DNA of 64,000 nucleotides, taken from NCBI RefSeq assembly GCF_905404315.1, contig NC_066267.1, forward strand, positions 9,872,501 through 9,936,500, written 5' to 3'. The stretch comes from Leptidea sinapis. Taxonomy: Eukaryota > Arthropoda > Insecta > Lepidoptera > Pieridae. The number at the start of each line of letters is the position of its first letter. Within the stretch, counting starts at the first letter, position 1. The notes under the pieces are model-generated. The model did no database searches. It worked only from the letters and a program-made list of their open reading frames with translations, and was not told where the DNA came from. Positions 11,296 through 23,746 of the stretch are shown here, piece by piece. Made by a program: the position numbers and the translations under genes.

Positions 11296-11560
11296 CCGTT
11301 GCCAGTTGGGACGTTGTGTCCTATTCCAGTACCCATTTACGCTCCCGTTCCCAACATATTATATGAATCTTATTTCGGGGAAGATTGCTATGGCTTGACT
11401 TTCAGTTTTTCACAAATCCCGCGGGAACCTTTGATTTTTCCGTGATAAAATATAGCCTATGTCCTTTCCCAAGCTCTAGTCTATCGCTGTATCAAATTTC
11501 AATAAAATTGGTTCATTTTATCGGTTATTCATATTTATAATATTAGTAGGGATTATAATA
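11296..11560 (+). mobile_element. dispersed repeat with AATTTCA-AAAAT(T/C)GGTTCA tail, copy 1
   Basis: TCCTATTCCAGT, GCTCCCGTTCCCAAC and CTATCGCTGTATCAAATTTC are shared with 41661-42039. The class is uncertain (LINE 3' end or Helitron). Confidence 0.45.
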
Positions 11561-12547
11561 AAGAGGAAAATTTTTATAGATAATAGAAAAGCGTATTCAA
11601 GAACTTCTTCTTCTTAGTCTTGAAAGAGTGATAGCGGTCATTTCTTCTGAAGTAATAGTTCACTTTATAATTTTACAGCTTTTCCTCTATAACTGCCGTA
11701 TAATTCGTCCAAAGATATTACAATTTGGTCAATCCATCTAATGGATGATCTGAATTATGCTCGTGTACCCTCAGCTCTTCCCTGCACCGCACTTCAATTG
11801 ACACAACCCAAGTCCAGAAATGTACGAAATAATTAATAATTTTATGAACTAGTTCACATAATATTATATCAGTGACACATCAGTGATGGCAAATCGATTA
11901 CAAATATGCTGTCAAATATATACCCTACAATATAATACAGACTTGAACAAGAATTACAACAAGATCCTTTCCCTTCTTTTTGTATGATTTTTTTTTAAAA
12001 AGGATTAAGATTCAATAGCTTACGACTTTGACACACACATAGTTTGAATTAAAATTAGAATTAACACGTTAACAGTAAAAGGTAATTCCTGAATTAATAT
12101 TCCATTTGAAAAATAAAATGAACAAACGGAATATTTACTCAGGAAAATACATGACTTTGCAGCCCGTTTTATGCAAACTATTCAACTATGTACACACATA
12201 GTCTTTCCGCAGTCCATCCTTTTTGAAATACAATACATATTTTTTATTCGTTTCAGCACTACAGTCAATACAATTGCTGGGATTTTTTTGGTTAATACTT
12301 TATTCCATTCGCTATATTTGCAGATCAGCAAATAAATATTTACTTTTGTTGTCCGCATCTTCCTACTAAATAAAACTCAGATAATGAAACTCTTTTATGT
12401 AAGCTAATAATAGTCGTAATTATAGTTCTAAAACATTTATTACTTTATTATCATTTTTATTTCAAATTATTTACATATGACTTAATAATTAATAACGCTA
12501 TTTATATAAATAATTATAAAATAAAACTTAAATAATCTAACAAAATT

Positions 12548-12640
12548 AATTAATTACAAATAGAAAGTATCATTGAGATCGCTATCAGCAGGTAAGGTGC
12601 CCATGAAGCTGGCAACGTTACCTCTTTGTATAGCCAATAT
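12548..12640 (-). repeat. short dispersed repeat, copy 1
   Basis: ATTACAAATAG, TATCATTGA and TGCCCATGAAGCTGGCAACG are shared with 52465-52545. Probably a LINE 3' fragment. Confidence 0.35.
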
Positions 12641-13027
12641 ATATATATGTAGTTCTAAATGGTTCTAAACTCTTGGAGTGATTATGAGTTAAGAGCAAAG
12701 AAAAATATAAGGAGACCTGAACATTGAATGAAAATGACTGGATATTTGTTCAGTTTGGTTCGAAGGATATCCTTTGAATTGCAAAAAATATTCATTACCT
12801 AAGTGCAGCACAAAAGCGCCAAATGTATGCTCAAGCTTATCGGATGCAAAGACGCGTCTATTAAAGGCTTGGACTGGGTCTTATTTGAAAAAAATAATAA
12901 GTCTATGCAATGAATAATATCGTAATAATTTTTAATATGATGCAGGAGAATAAACGTGCTTCCGAATTACTTGATGTTAAGGATAGCAATATATGTTGCT
13001 GCTACTAGTTTCACTGTCTGCCAAACG

Positions 13028-13338
13028 TTTTTTTTTTATGAAAATAAGGCACAAGACGAGCAGGACGCTCAGCCGATGGCAATCGATACGCCCTGCCCAT
13101 TACAATGCAGTGCCGCTCAAGATTCCCGAAACCCTCAAAAATCCTGAGCGGCACTACAACTTCGCTCGTCACCTTGAGACAAGATGTTAAGTCTCATTTG
13201 CCCAGTAATTTCACTAGCTACAGCGCCCTTCAGACCGAAACACAGTAATGCTTACACATTACTGCTTCACGGCAGAAATAGGCGCCGTTGTGGTACCCAT
13301 AATCTAGCCGGCATCCTGTGCAACGGAGCCTACTGGTA
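13028..13338 (-). mobile_element. S1 copy 3
   Basis: Near full length; the T-run at its left edge is its reversed A-rich tail. Confidence 0.75.
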
Positions 13339-14519
13339 AACGTTGCGTCCATACGTCTATTAGTGGACTGTATTTTATAAACTGTAATAGCTGAGATTGC
13401 AAACAATAAAATCTAAAATGGAGATTTCAATATTATAAATGTTTACGTATTGTTTAAACTAAAGCATACGGTAGTTTTCTGAATTCTCATTAATAATGCC
13501 ACATATGACATTCATGATATATTTATTTGTTTTTTTTTTGTAGAATCCTGAACGTAGCAACATTCTGCTTTTCATCTCCCACTATTTTACTTACTACCTT
13601 TAATATGAACAAAAAAATACTATTATTTGTATGTGCTACATATTGATAGATTTGAAGTCGGTTCCAAGCCAAATGTAATAGTAGGTACCTACACTCACCA
13701 CGCGTGACTTGCTGTTTATCATATTAAGTTTTATATTGTTTAGGGCTTGGCACGGACTTAAAACCTATCAATAGATCGCACATATAAATAATCAATTATC
13801 TATAGTAGTATCTAGTATATTAGAAAAACCATCAAAAATAATTCTAAAGGAATCAATTTTGAGAAAATAATGCCTTTTATTGAATCTTCTATATAATTCT
13901 CTGCTACAGCACTCGACTTCCATCCTTCATAGCACGTGAGAACAGTTAAGTCCGCTCCAGAATCTGCCAAAAGGGTCGCAGAACTTCAACGAAAACAATG
14001 TCCCGTATACAGCTTGATATCTGGCAACTTCGAATAAGCAGCGTTTTCTTGTACCATGTTAGCAATTTTATTTATTTCACATAACTTGTTTGAAGCACTT
14101 GTCATTTTGATAACGGTTGACAAGCCGATTGGTCTTCATATCACCAGGACGCAGATACAGGTATTTCTGTACAATAGTTTTGTATTCTTCTCGGATTACG
14201 AAGGATCTGTCAAATCTTGTTTTTGTAAAAGTTTATTGCACCTGTAAAAAATACCAAATGTGAATAAAACAAGAAGTACAGGTTACAATAAAATGCGCAT
14301 TTTAAAAACACTATGGTTATACTTTACTTATCCACCTATACATAATTACTTACTTTTACGGCAAGAAAGTTTTTACCGGGCCCTCATCAAGTCTCCACAT
14401 TTTAAACTAAGAACACTTAGGTTAAAATCAGATATTTTCAAATATGTGTCCAGCTTTACGTCGTTATTAGAACTGACTGTTGATAAATTGAGTAGGTACT
14501 CCAAGGAGTGGAAAGTTGT

Positions 14520-14747
14520 TTAGTTTTGGCTAAGTACTGGAAGCAGGCTAAAGACATAATTTCTGAAAATTTCTTGTCGTTGCATTCTCCATTTAATAAA
14601 ATTACTATAGGCTTTCATATATTTCTCACGGGATTTTGCAGATAATAGATTATCCATCACATTTCTTGCGTCACTTGTAATACTTTCAGGAGTTAATTCT
14701 ATACTCTTATTGTCACTCGAAGAACTCATTTTTAAAAACAAAACCAT
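14520..14747 (-). mobile_element. possible tyrosine-recombinase (Crypton-like) N-terminal fragment
   Basis: The minus-strand frame reads DNLLSAKSREKYMKAYSNFI and KWRMQRQE, which resembles the first helices of Crypton-type tyrosine recombinases found as KIAA1958-like proteins. No catalytic Arg/His/Tyr region follows, so it is a fragment or a chance look-alike. Confidence 0.35.
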
Positions 14748-15270
14748 GAATTTTTAACAATCCGTGAAAATTGACGAAAACGCGTGCTGTCGCGTTTTAA
14801 TTTGATTTCTTGGTTTTTATTCAGCCGGCGGCGCGACTATGGGCCGTCGTGCCAGCCAGTATTTATTCAAACAATATTTGCGTTCAATTTCTTTGACGCT
14901 GAACACTAAGTTCCAAATTCAAAAAGTGCGCGGCAAAAATTAATGCTGCGCACTTATAAAGAGGATTAAAAACTCATTACTGCCCGCTTAAAGTTTCTTA
15001 TAGACAACACCATCTTTGGGTACACTTAAAGGCGAATAGCGTCATTTTCGAATAGATGGTATGAAACGTATATTCCTTCACCATTTACACACTTAACTAT
15101 TGTATAAAGCAGTTGATCCAGTTTTTCTGATGGACGTCTTGAATGGCCTGTTAGGTAACCTACCTCCAGATACTTCCATTTTTAAACACCTTTATTATTT
15201 TTTAAATATCGTATCAAGTACGGCCCACGCAGTGATCTCTCTTTTACTTTTATAAAAGTATTTCAAAAGA

Positions 15271-15600
15271 ACAATTGACAGCCTTTCTTCATTCATACCT
15301 CAAAATTGACGTGGATGTGCTCTGTGAACGGTCGGATAACTTGCCGTTGCGTAGAGATATCGCTTCGTTGTGTGTCTTCTACCGCATTTACCACGGGGAG
15401 TGTTCCGAAGACCTGTTTCACCTGATTCCTGCCATCTTCGCACGACACGCCACAAGTTAGGATATCATCCCCACCATATGAAATGTACGGCGGTCCTCCA
15501 AAGTACGACCTTCAAGGAGTTTTCTTCCACGTTCTACAAAGCTGTAGAATGAGCTTCCTTGTGCGGTGTTTCCGGAACGATACGACATGGTTACCTTATA
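15271..15600 (+). mobile_element. jockey-like LINE reverse transcriptase C-terminal fragment
   Basis: The frame carries LPLRRDIASLCVFYRIYHGE and CSEDLFHLIPAIFARHATS, then HKLGYHPHHM in a shifted frame, followed by the W-x-E-L-P region. Related copies are at 27397, 36772, 48180 and 63340. Frameshifts show decay. Confidence 0.65.
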
Positions 15601-16097
15601 AATAATATAAACAACAAAGGCATACAAAGATTGTACTCACATACAAACTGCAATTGAAAAGTTCCAGAGACTATTGTAACTCGGCTACCCCGCGTATTGT
15701 TCTGAATTCTTTTTGTCTCTATAGAACCGATAGACTTGATATTGCAGTCTGTGAATACATTTACAGCCGATGCAACCACGCAAAGTATTACAAATAAAAT
15801 GAGCTTCTCTACAGCTCCAACTATTGTACTAGATGCCTTTTTCGTATTGTCTATTCTAATTGTTAAACTTTTGTTTCTGAAGTTGGAAACTGGCTATTCA
15901 CTGAGTAATATAAAAATGTTTGAAGTGTTCTGCTTTGGTTCATTTTAAAAATAAAATTCACTAGATCAATTTTATTTTCCTAAAAATATATTGTTGTTTC
16001 TACTTCGGTATGACATGAATGCTTCTAGTGTTTCGCTTAACTCCCTTAGTTTTTTTTTAATATTCTGTTTCACTGTCTGAGTGATAGAGTTACCGAA

Positions 16098-16295
16098 GCT
16101 TCTTTGGACAGAATGCTTTTTTGCCCTCAAGTAGTAGTGCTCAAGCATTATTGTGCTTTGGTTTGAAGGGTGCCGTAGCTAGTGATATAACTGGCCAACA
16201 ACTTATCATCTTATGTCTCAAAATGCGGAACGCAATTTTGGGTTTAATCAAGAATGCTGAACAACTGTATTGTAACGGAGAGGGCTTTTGCGAAT
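16098..16295 (+). mobile_element. S1 copy 4, cut by a P-type MITE
   Basis: Diverged copy (GGGTGCCGTAGCTAGTGATA, CATCTTATGTCTCAAAATG). The 3' end is lost at the MITE insertion 16296. Confidence 0.65.
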
Positions 16296-16665
16296 CACGG
16301 GCGAGTAAAAAAAGAAGGACTGCGCGCCGTGATATTACCAAGTGAAGCACCGTTATGCTAGTGTGTGTGTGCGGTTACGGGGGATACTAGTTACACAATT
16401 TATATCACAATCATATATGGCCACAGATACTTATATAGTATCGTTTTTACACTTTTTCACAACGCACGACGGCATTTTCAAAATATTTTATTGAGACGCA
16501 AACTGATCTATCACAGACGATGAAAATTCTCTTAATGGCCGCCTATCGGCCTGTAGTAGTGTTAGTGTGTGCGTGGAGCTATGTATTTACACGTTAATCG
16601 GCTTGTTTTGGTGCTTCACTGTTATGTAAGGTGACACGGAGTCCTTATTTTTTTACTCGTCCGAG
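16296..16665 (-). mobile_element. P-superfamily-like MITE, copy 2
   Basis: 370 bp with perfect 8-bp duplication TTGCGAAT (16288-16295 and 16666-16673). The minus strand has the same MPSCVVKKCKNDT start (ATG at 16473-16475). It is inserted in the 3' part of an S1 copy. Confidence 0.72.
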
Positions 16666-16879
16666 TTGCGAATATGATAGCACACAGATTAGCACACAGA
16701 CGTGAAAATAACTCTTTTTAAAGCGTACTGTTCATTGCTCTACTTGACCAGCCTGTGGGCATGCTACACGAATAAATCGTACAGCTCCCTGCGAGTCCAA
16801 TACAACAACGGCAACAGAGCACTGTTGAAGCTGCCTTTTTAGTTGCGTGTCAGCTATGTTGGCACACGCAGTGGAGCTA

Positions 16880-17147
16880 TAATATTGACACACGTTTTAC
16901 ACAAATTATCTTGCCCCAAGTTAAGCATATATAGCCTGTGTTATGGGTTACAAGACAATGATATATTTAATACAATATACTTACTCAAACATACATATAT
17001 TCATATAAACATACATAAATACATTTAAACATCCATGACTCGGAAACAAATATCTATATTAATCATATAAATGCTTGCACCTACCGGGATTCGAACCCGG
17101 GATTCTAGCTTAGTAGGTAGGATCGCTAACCACTCGGCTATACAGGT
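16880..17147 (-). mobile_element. S3 tRNA-headed SINE, copy 1
   Basis: The minus strand starts with a 73-nt tRNA-like head (17075-17147) with A-box TAGCCGAGTGG and B-box GGTTCGAATCC, followed by a body containing GTTTCCGAGTCATGGATG and a low-complexity ATATGT tract. This is a typical Pol III SINE design. Confidence 0.65.
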
Positions 17148-17195
17148 TATTAGCTATAACGCCGTTCTTCGTAAAAAAGCAGCTTTTCTACTCAG

Positions 17196-17396
17196 CCGAG
17201 TTCGAAGCAGCAGTAACAGTTATCTGAAAGCGATAGCCGACAGCGGGGACTGTCTGTATGTTGGCCATTTAATAAAAATAAATATTTCCCTTCATAGATA
17301 TAATTACTAACACAGTTAGATTATAAGTTTACTAACAATGGATCGTAGTTATCTGAAAATAAACGTTTTATTATTTTATTATTATTATTATTTAAG
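17196..17396 (+). mobile_element. LINE 3' end with ATT-rich tail, copy 2
   Basis: Second copy of the repeat at 3862-4060, ending in a run of TTATTATTA. Same orientation. Confidence 0.5.
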
Positions 17397-17871
17397 GGTT
17401 GTCGCTTGCAGAACATACGATAGAATCGTGTTCAAAACGCAAAAAATGCACAAGCTGAAAGATTTTGATTAAAATGAAGCAACGTTCGAGTTTCCGACCC
17501 TTCCAAATATAGTGTAGAACGTGACGATAATTCTGAATTAACGTAACTTGGCGTAGTTTGCCCAATATTGTCATGAAGTATTATTAATAAGTCAAAAATT
17601 TTATAAAAATACGTGAGGCGAAAACTTAAGGTTGTTCTTGGGAGTTGTGTAAGATATAGCATATTGAAATTATAGACAAAAAAGTGTAGAAAGCTAAATA
17701 GTTCAGGAGGAATTGGCACATGAGTACTGAAAACTATTTCACCTCTTTTTTTATGTGATCCTCTTCAAGTTGCCCTACTGATGATATAAATGCGTGTTGC
17801 CATGAGGCAACCTCTGCCATATTGTTTAAATTGAACCGGAGATTTTTTTATTATTTTTAAAATATAAAAAG

Positions 17872-18070
17872 AGACGAGCAGGTTATCAACTGTAAAGTAG
17901 ATTCTGTAGATGAAGCCACAACCTGAGAGTTGAATAAAGCATACAATATTTATCAATGATATGTCACTCGAACGGTTAGCTCAGTTGGGAGAGTACTCGC
18001 AAGGAACGCGAGTGGTCGAGGGGTCGAGTCCCGCATCGTTCATAAATATTGTTTTTAAATTTTATTTGTG
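17872..18070 (+). mobile_element. S2 tRNA-like repeat, copy 1
   Basis: A 5' module (GGTTATCAACTGTAAAGTAG, GAAGCCACAACCTGAGAG) is followed by a 73-nt tRNA-like cloverleaf at 17970-18042: acceptor GAACGGT/ATCGTTC fully paired, anticodon stem CTCGC/GCGAG, loop AAGGAAC. The 3' module is TTTTATTTGTGT. A hairpin follows at once (18069). Confidence 0.7.
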
Positions 18071-18123
18071 TAACTATGATTGTGTTCTTTGATGATCTAT
18101 CAAAGAACACAATCGTAGTTACA
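18069..18123. repeat. hairpin, 25-bp arms, 5-nt loop
   Basis: Arms 18069-18093 and 18099-18123 match at 24 of 25 positions, with loop GATCT. It starts within the 3' module of S2 copy 1. Confidence 0.75.
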
Positions 18124-19105
18124 GTAGCGACATGTAGCCGAAAGCTCATCGATCCATAAGAAGTCATTTCCACTTCAAAAACATAAATTATATTATTTAA
18201 ATGTGCTATATTCGCGTGTATCAATAAAAATATTAACCAATAATTACTAATGTAATCAAGAAGCTTTAGCGACCTAGCAAGCCTTGCAAGACCTTATGTC
18301 GGGTAAGTTAATTAAACTTAATGTTTGTCACACAAGTTTGTTGCTAGCATCCCTTAGCTCAGATTCGGGGCGTTTAACTTAAACGACTACGAGATAATGT
18401 TTATGTACTTTTAATGATGTTAAACTTGCTTTTGTGAAGCTCTTCAAATTTTATTATTCTGTATTCAAATTCGTTAGTTGGTCAGGCTCATTACTAGAAG
18501 TGACATGTTAGCGATAAGCATGTCACCTCACTGGTGACTCACAGATCGCCAGCGAGTAGAAGATGTGCATTAAGGCTTGTGTATATGTCAATAAGAGGTT
18601 TTCTCCGTGTAAGTGTTCTTTATTGAGTGAATATAAATGAACAAAAAAATATATGTTTTTTATTGGACTTTATATTTTATTTTGAACGTTTAAAATTATT
18701 CTTATAATGTTATAAATAGATGAAAAAAAAATCTCAAAGTCAAGACTTTTTTGTTTGAATTTTTGTAACTACGCATACATTTTTGACTAGATATTTTTCA
18801 CAAAGTGTACGATTGGCGATTCAATATAGTGACTTATTAGGTTAAAAATAACTATTCCTTGTTTTCTATATCAATTCGCATGGGCGACGGGCGGCTAACT
18901 AACTGTTTGTAAACTCTTCCATAACCCGCAATCATACAAGTGGTAGTAGAATTATAGCAATCAAGATATTACATTTCACAGTAAAGAATTTCATAGAAAG
19001 TCTTTTTCTTATTAACCTGTCTTTTTTTTAATAATATTTATATCATCTGTTATTAATTTGAGTTCCTTTATTGTACTCCAGCAATTTTTCACGCTATTTC
19101 TGCAC

Positions 19106-19159
19106 AAGTTTGAAAAATATTCAAAGTTTGAAAAATATTCAAAGTTTGAAAAATATTCA
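19106..19159. repeat. 18-bp tandem repeat, three perfect units
   Basis: AAGTTTGAAAAATATTCA three times in a row, bounded on both sides by TGCAC. Confidence 0.8.
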
Positions 19160-19380
19160 TGCACAGCAATGTAATGTATGTTTCTAGTTATAAAGATGAC
19201 AGCCGACCCACGAGGAATAAGCACTTAATTTGTATTAGTTCCGTTACTTAGGTTACTGTTGACTTTAATTAATATAAAAAATTACTTTATAATATACCGG
19301 CTTCGTCTCAATTGTATTCTTAAACTAAATTTTAACATGTTTTCGTGAGATGCAAATAAATTCCTTAACTTCCTAGAAAG

Positions 19381-19665
19381 TGTACAAAACAAATGTGTAA
19401 CGAAATTTAAAAGAATTGTTAAAATCGTTTGTGTGGGAATGGTTATTATAACATAAACAATTTTTGAATCATACCAAAGACTGGGAATGAAGCGGACACC
19501 CTCAGGCTCTTTAATTATAAATGTTTATTGTACTATATTACATTGTAATCCATATTTTTTCTTGCGCCCGTTCTTCTCAGGTCTGAAGCAGTGTATTTTG
19601 AATGGGTGGTAGTTTTTGACGTTCAATAAGCGATTTTGAATAAACATATTTGAATTTGAATTATT
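19381..19665 (+). mobile_element. jockey-like LINE 3' end, second copy
   Basis: It aligns with the reverse complement of 1-262, including CTCAGGCTCTTTAATTATAA and the tail TTTGAATAAACATATTTGAA. The coding frame is more damaged than in the left copy. Confidence 0.65.
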
Positions 19666-20126
19666 TTTGTTAACGACGTGTATATGGTATTTAATCTCTC
19701 AGTGAATTCGCGGCAGAAACAGTCAAAATACTTGTTTTCGTTTTACAATACACTCAATTGGCAAAAGCACATCGTTTATTCAACAGACCCAGGCTTTTCT
19801 GGGTTTTATGACCCACAAAATTAAACTCATACACAATACGCAATACATAAAGCTAACTTTTATCGTACCGTGCATAAATATGTCAATAAAGTTGATCATA
19901 ACATCCTCACAAAGTCAGTGAGTAAGTAGCTCGTAATTTTTACAGCTTTATAGTCGTTTTCCAAGTGTTATTTTAACGGTCTCGTAACCTGTAGTTTGTA
20001 GTTGATAAACAATAGTTAAACGTCTATTTATGCCTATGCTAGACGATACGATTAAGTGGATATTTGTATTGATTTTTAAATTTCAATGAATTGTTTGATT
20101 TTATTTCCGTCGCTGATTACAATCAT

Positions 20127-20947
20127 ACAAAAAAAGCAACCGACTTCAAAATACTATTTCAAAGCAATAGATATAATATGCACTAAAAAGTATGAAAATA
20201 ATTGAGTATTTTTATACAATCTAACAAATTTATCTAATTCTAGTAACGATTATTGTTATTTTTGAAATCGGTGTCCTCCCGCCGCGACCCCTCTCTCGCC
20301 TCTCGGCTCCTCACTTCGCGCGTGCTACTCAAGCACATCTCACCTATAACTATGTATGTAGATACAAACCTACCTTGGCTGACACCGACTCCAATAATAA
20401 CAATAATCGTTACTGACTCGCACCCTTGCAGTAAGTCGTCAAGGAGTTCCATTGGTCATCATATTTGACTACGACAATTACATACCATAACGACGGATAT
20501 ATCTATCGTAAGATAGATGACCCAAATATCCGGATAGCATAAAAAAGATTTGGCCTAGTATCGTTAATTTGCTCCTAAGAATTGAAGAGTTCCGTTACTT
20601 TGTCATGGATTTTATAATCAGAACCTAACCAAACTCTCACCAAACTTCCTTTGAAGTATAAATAAAATATAATAAAAAAAGTATTATTGAAATCAGTTGG
20701 CGCGATATTGAGATATTCGTAAATTTGTCGTGCACACTTACCTATAACAATTTAAAGACTTTCATGGTTTTCTCATGGTTGCCATCGTCAGACCTGGACC
20801 AATTGCAATGGGACCATATGGGAAGCACCAGCTTTCAAATAAAACAAGAATTATCAAAATTGGTTTTCCCAGTCCAAAGTTTTGAGGTAACAAACTTAAA
20901 AAAAACAAAGACGAATTGAGAACCTCCTCCTTTTTTTAAGTCGGTTC
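20127..20947 (-). mobile_element. TIR element FB2, copy 1 (about 820 bp)
   Basis: The ends are inverted AACCGACTTCAAAA / TTTTGAAGTCGGTT. On the minus strand it reads GAGGTTCTCAATTCGTC near the start, TCTCAATATCGCGCCAAC in the middle, and a GC-rich piece (GAGAGGGGTCGCGGCGGG) between short inverted arms. The same order is found at 31908-32773. Confidence 0.6.
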
Positions 20948-21184
20948 AATATACTAATTAATCCAGGAATTTCAATTTGATGGGGCTAATTGCTCACATA
21001 TTAAAAAACCATTTTTGGTGAACTTGTTTTTGAATCTCTCAATTAAGGACGAACTCTATGGAGAGCGCATATAGGATCCCGCTCGAAAGAAGGCTATCCT
21101 TTCATCACATATAGGCTAAAATACAAAATCTGCCAAGGTTACGTACCAAGACGATGTAACATTTCAAATCGTTTCCAACTAGTC

Positions 21185-21494
21185 ACCAGTGGGAGGCTCC
21201 TTTGCACAGAATGCAGGCTAGATTATGAGTAAAACAACGGCGCCTATTTCTGCCGTGAAGCAGTAATGTCTAGACATTATTGTGTTTCGGTCTGAAGGGC
21301 GCCGTAGCTAGTGAAATTATTGGGCAAACGAGACTTCATATCTTATGTCTCAAGGTGACAAGCGCAATAGTAGTGCCGCTCAGAATTTTCGGGTTTTTCA
21401 AGAATCCTGAGCAACACTGCATTGTAACGAGCAGGGCGTATCAGTTAGCATCAAATGAACGTCCTGCTCTTTTCGTCCCTTATTTTCATAAAAA
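21185..21494 (+). mobile_element. S1 copy 5
   Basis: Full length from CCAGTGGGAGGCTCC to CCCTTATTTTCATAAAAA. Confidence 0.75.
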
Positions 21495-22324
21495 TTAAAA
21501 ATAATGTAAAAACTAAAATGTGATCTGTTTAATACAGCTTGGGTAAAATATATTTATAACCAATTTTTTTAAGTGACGTCAGCTAAAACAATAGTACCAT
21601 AGACTATAAAATGTATATCATCTTCTGATTTCTCATTACTTTTATGGTTTGTATTCTCTGTAATATATCTTTGAAGGAGCTGTTTTATCGCGTCAGGATG
21701 TAACCCTACAATTTTCGTATCTCAGATTAGAACTGTACATAGTCATATACAAAGCCAACCTTAAACATTCTTTTCACTTTTTTACCCTAAATTGCAAGAT
21801 CTATGAGTTCCATTACAGTTCTTAAAGCTGATGTCATTTCTATAACGTAGGATGGTCGTAAATTTAAAGAGCGCATCGACCGCACAGTAAAACATACGAA
21901 AATCACTGTACTAAAACAAACCGAGAATAATTATCACATGAAAGATTGCATATGTTATTAAAAATAGTTATAGAGCAGATTTTCATAAAATAATTTTCGC
22001 TAAGCGAGTTTAAAATAATTGGACGTTATTCCAGAAAAACGTTCCAAACCACAATCATGTCGAAATTGAGTTAAGAACACAAAACTGGTCACGTGATTCA
22101 TATTAACGGACTGAAAAGAAATGGCAGCCCTACTGTCACTCAGCCCAACCCACATGTATGGAATACACTAATATCTATTAAACTTTGAACACGAATTCCT
22201 TAAAATGTGATGTTTGTGGCTTGGAGAGGATAGGCAATAATACTGAAACAAAGAGAAGATTCTATTGCAAATAACATTTTTGACTTTCACAAACTTAAAC
22301 TAACACAGTTTACATAAGTATAAA

Positions 22325-23320
22325 ATAATCTCTCGTTCTCATAAGTCTCCATTGGCTGCAATACAGTCCTTTAAACGTTGAGGCCAGTTAATAATAGAAG
22401 CTCTTTCCATGGGAAAATTCTTCACTGCCAATCGTACGGATTGTTTTAGGGACTCCAAATTATTATGGCGCTTAGAGCAAGCAGTACTCTCAGAGACTGA
22501 CCATAAATCATAATCCAGCGGATTAAGAACGGGTCTAGACAACGGCCAGTCTTCAGCTCTGATGAAGTCCGAAACGTTAGTTTCCAACCAAGACTGCAAG
22601 AGCTTTATGACCCGGCGCCGAATCTTGCTGGAAGGACCATTCGTGGTTATTGAACATGGTGTTGCTAAGGGGCTTCACTACCATCCCAAGAATAGTATCT
22701 TGATTCACTTGAGCCCATTTTTTTCACAAAATAATGGCTCAGTCACTCCTTTATAGCTAATACCCCACCAAACCATCACTGAAGTCGGATAGACCCCACG
22801 TTGCACTCTGTCGACTGATTGGGACGCTTCCTTAGAGCTATGAGCCGTTGACAAAATGACCGTATTTATACGGTCATTTTGTTTGTTAAAATGTTGCTCA
22901 AAGGTAAAAAAAACTCATCCGTAAAAAAAAAACTGTGACCATTTCATTTCATTCTACGGTCAATTCTGTTTGTGAAAAAAAAATTTTTGCGTACCGCTTC
23001 AGTAGTTGTCTCAATTGTACCACCCTATTCTTTTTTAAACTATCATTTAAGAAATGACATCTCTTATAAGTCTTAACCTCTGCAAGTCCTAAGTTATCTT
23101 TTAAAATATGCGACATTCTTCTAGGTGCTATCTTCATCTCCCGAGATAAAATGTTTTGCTTTCGGACAAGATTTCTTCGAATTCTTTTCCTTACTGCTTT
23201 GACAACTGTTACAAACAGAGGAGGTCTCATTGTACCTATTAATAGCCCGCTGCACCAACATTTTACTAATACCAAGCGCATGGAGAGTTTTAAAATTGCA
23301 TTTGGCTCCATACGTACTTG
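22325..23320 (-). mobile_element. maT-type mariner relic, copy 1
   Basis: The minus strand encodes helix-turn-helix text (VRKRIRRNLVRKQNILSREM, RRMSHILKDNLGL), a middle part, and the C-terminal block DFIRAEDWPLSRPVLNPLDY with SESTACSKRHNNLESLKQSV. The last catalytic Asp (NPLDY) is kept. Frameshifts, a small deletion before SWLETNV and a perfect hairpin at 22851-22882 break the gene. A Helitron starts 50 bp beyond its right end. It has no activity. Confidence 0.75.
22851..22882. repeat. perfect 15-bp palindrome inside mariner
   Basis: ACAAAATGACCGTAT, TT, then its complement. The other mariner copy has only the left half here (28067), so the right half is an inverted duplication. Confidence 0.7.
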
Positions 23321-23367
23321 ATCTGGATAGAGGTTGTAGAAATCTCTCGGATGATAATTATTTATAA

Positions 23368-23746
23368 CTAGCTGACCCGACAGACGTTGTTCTGTATATA
23401 ATAAATAAAATAATGTTTTTTTTTTATGAATTTGTCAATAATATATCATAACATCAAAAATTACTTCGTAAAATATGCACCCTGCTGTCGTAATGCAATT
23501 GTTTCAAAGCAGAACTGTCAAACCGTGCGTCAATAAATTCTCTCATAGAAATTATGTATGGACACATCAAAGGAAAAACTAATTTGTTGTTTTTATTTAA
23601 TTTAGCAGCATTTTCCTATTTATTCACCTTTTAAACCTTCCCTGTACTTCCACAAATAATTCAAGACCAAATAAAGCCAAATCGGTCCAGCTGTTGTCGA
23701 GTTTTAGCGAGACTAACGAACAGCAATTCATTTTTATATGTATAGA
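23368..23746 (-). mobile_element. Helitron, non-autonomous, 379 bp
   Basis: On the minus strand it begins TCTATACATATAAAA and ends GTCTGTCGGGTCAGCTAG, with A before and T after. Nearly identical to 35925-36302. Confidence 0.75.

Noticed and set aside
11140..11445. 101-codon open frame with a hydrophobic start
   Set aside because: It spans two dispersed repeats (FB2 end and the 11296 family).
17970..18042. S2 cloverleaf as a working tRNA gene
   Set aside because: The universal T33 is missing in most copies, the anticodon GGA does not fit the short variable arm, and it recurs inside a larger dispersed repeat.
19106..19159. CRISPR-like or regulatory array
   Set aside because: Only three perfect 18-bp units without spacers; a simple tandem repeat.
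22949..23311. 120-codon open frame that could be taken for a DNA-binding host gene
   Set aside because: Its helix-turn-helix text belongs to the maT transposase whose C-terminus follows on the same strand.
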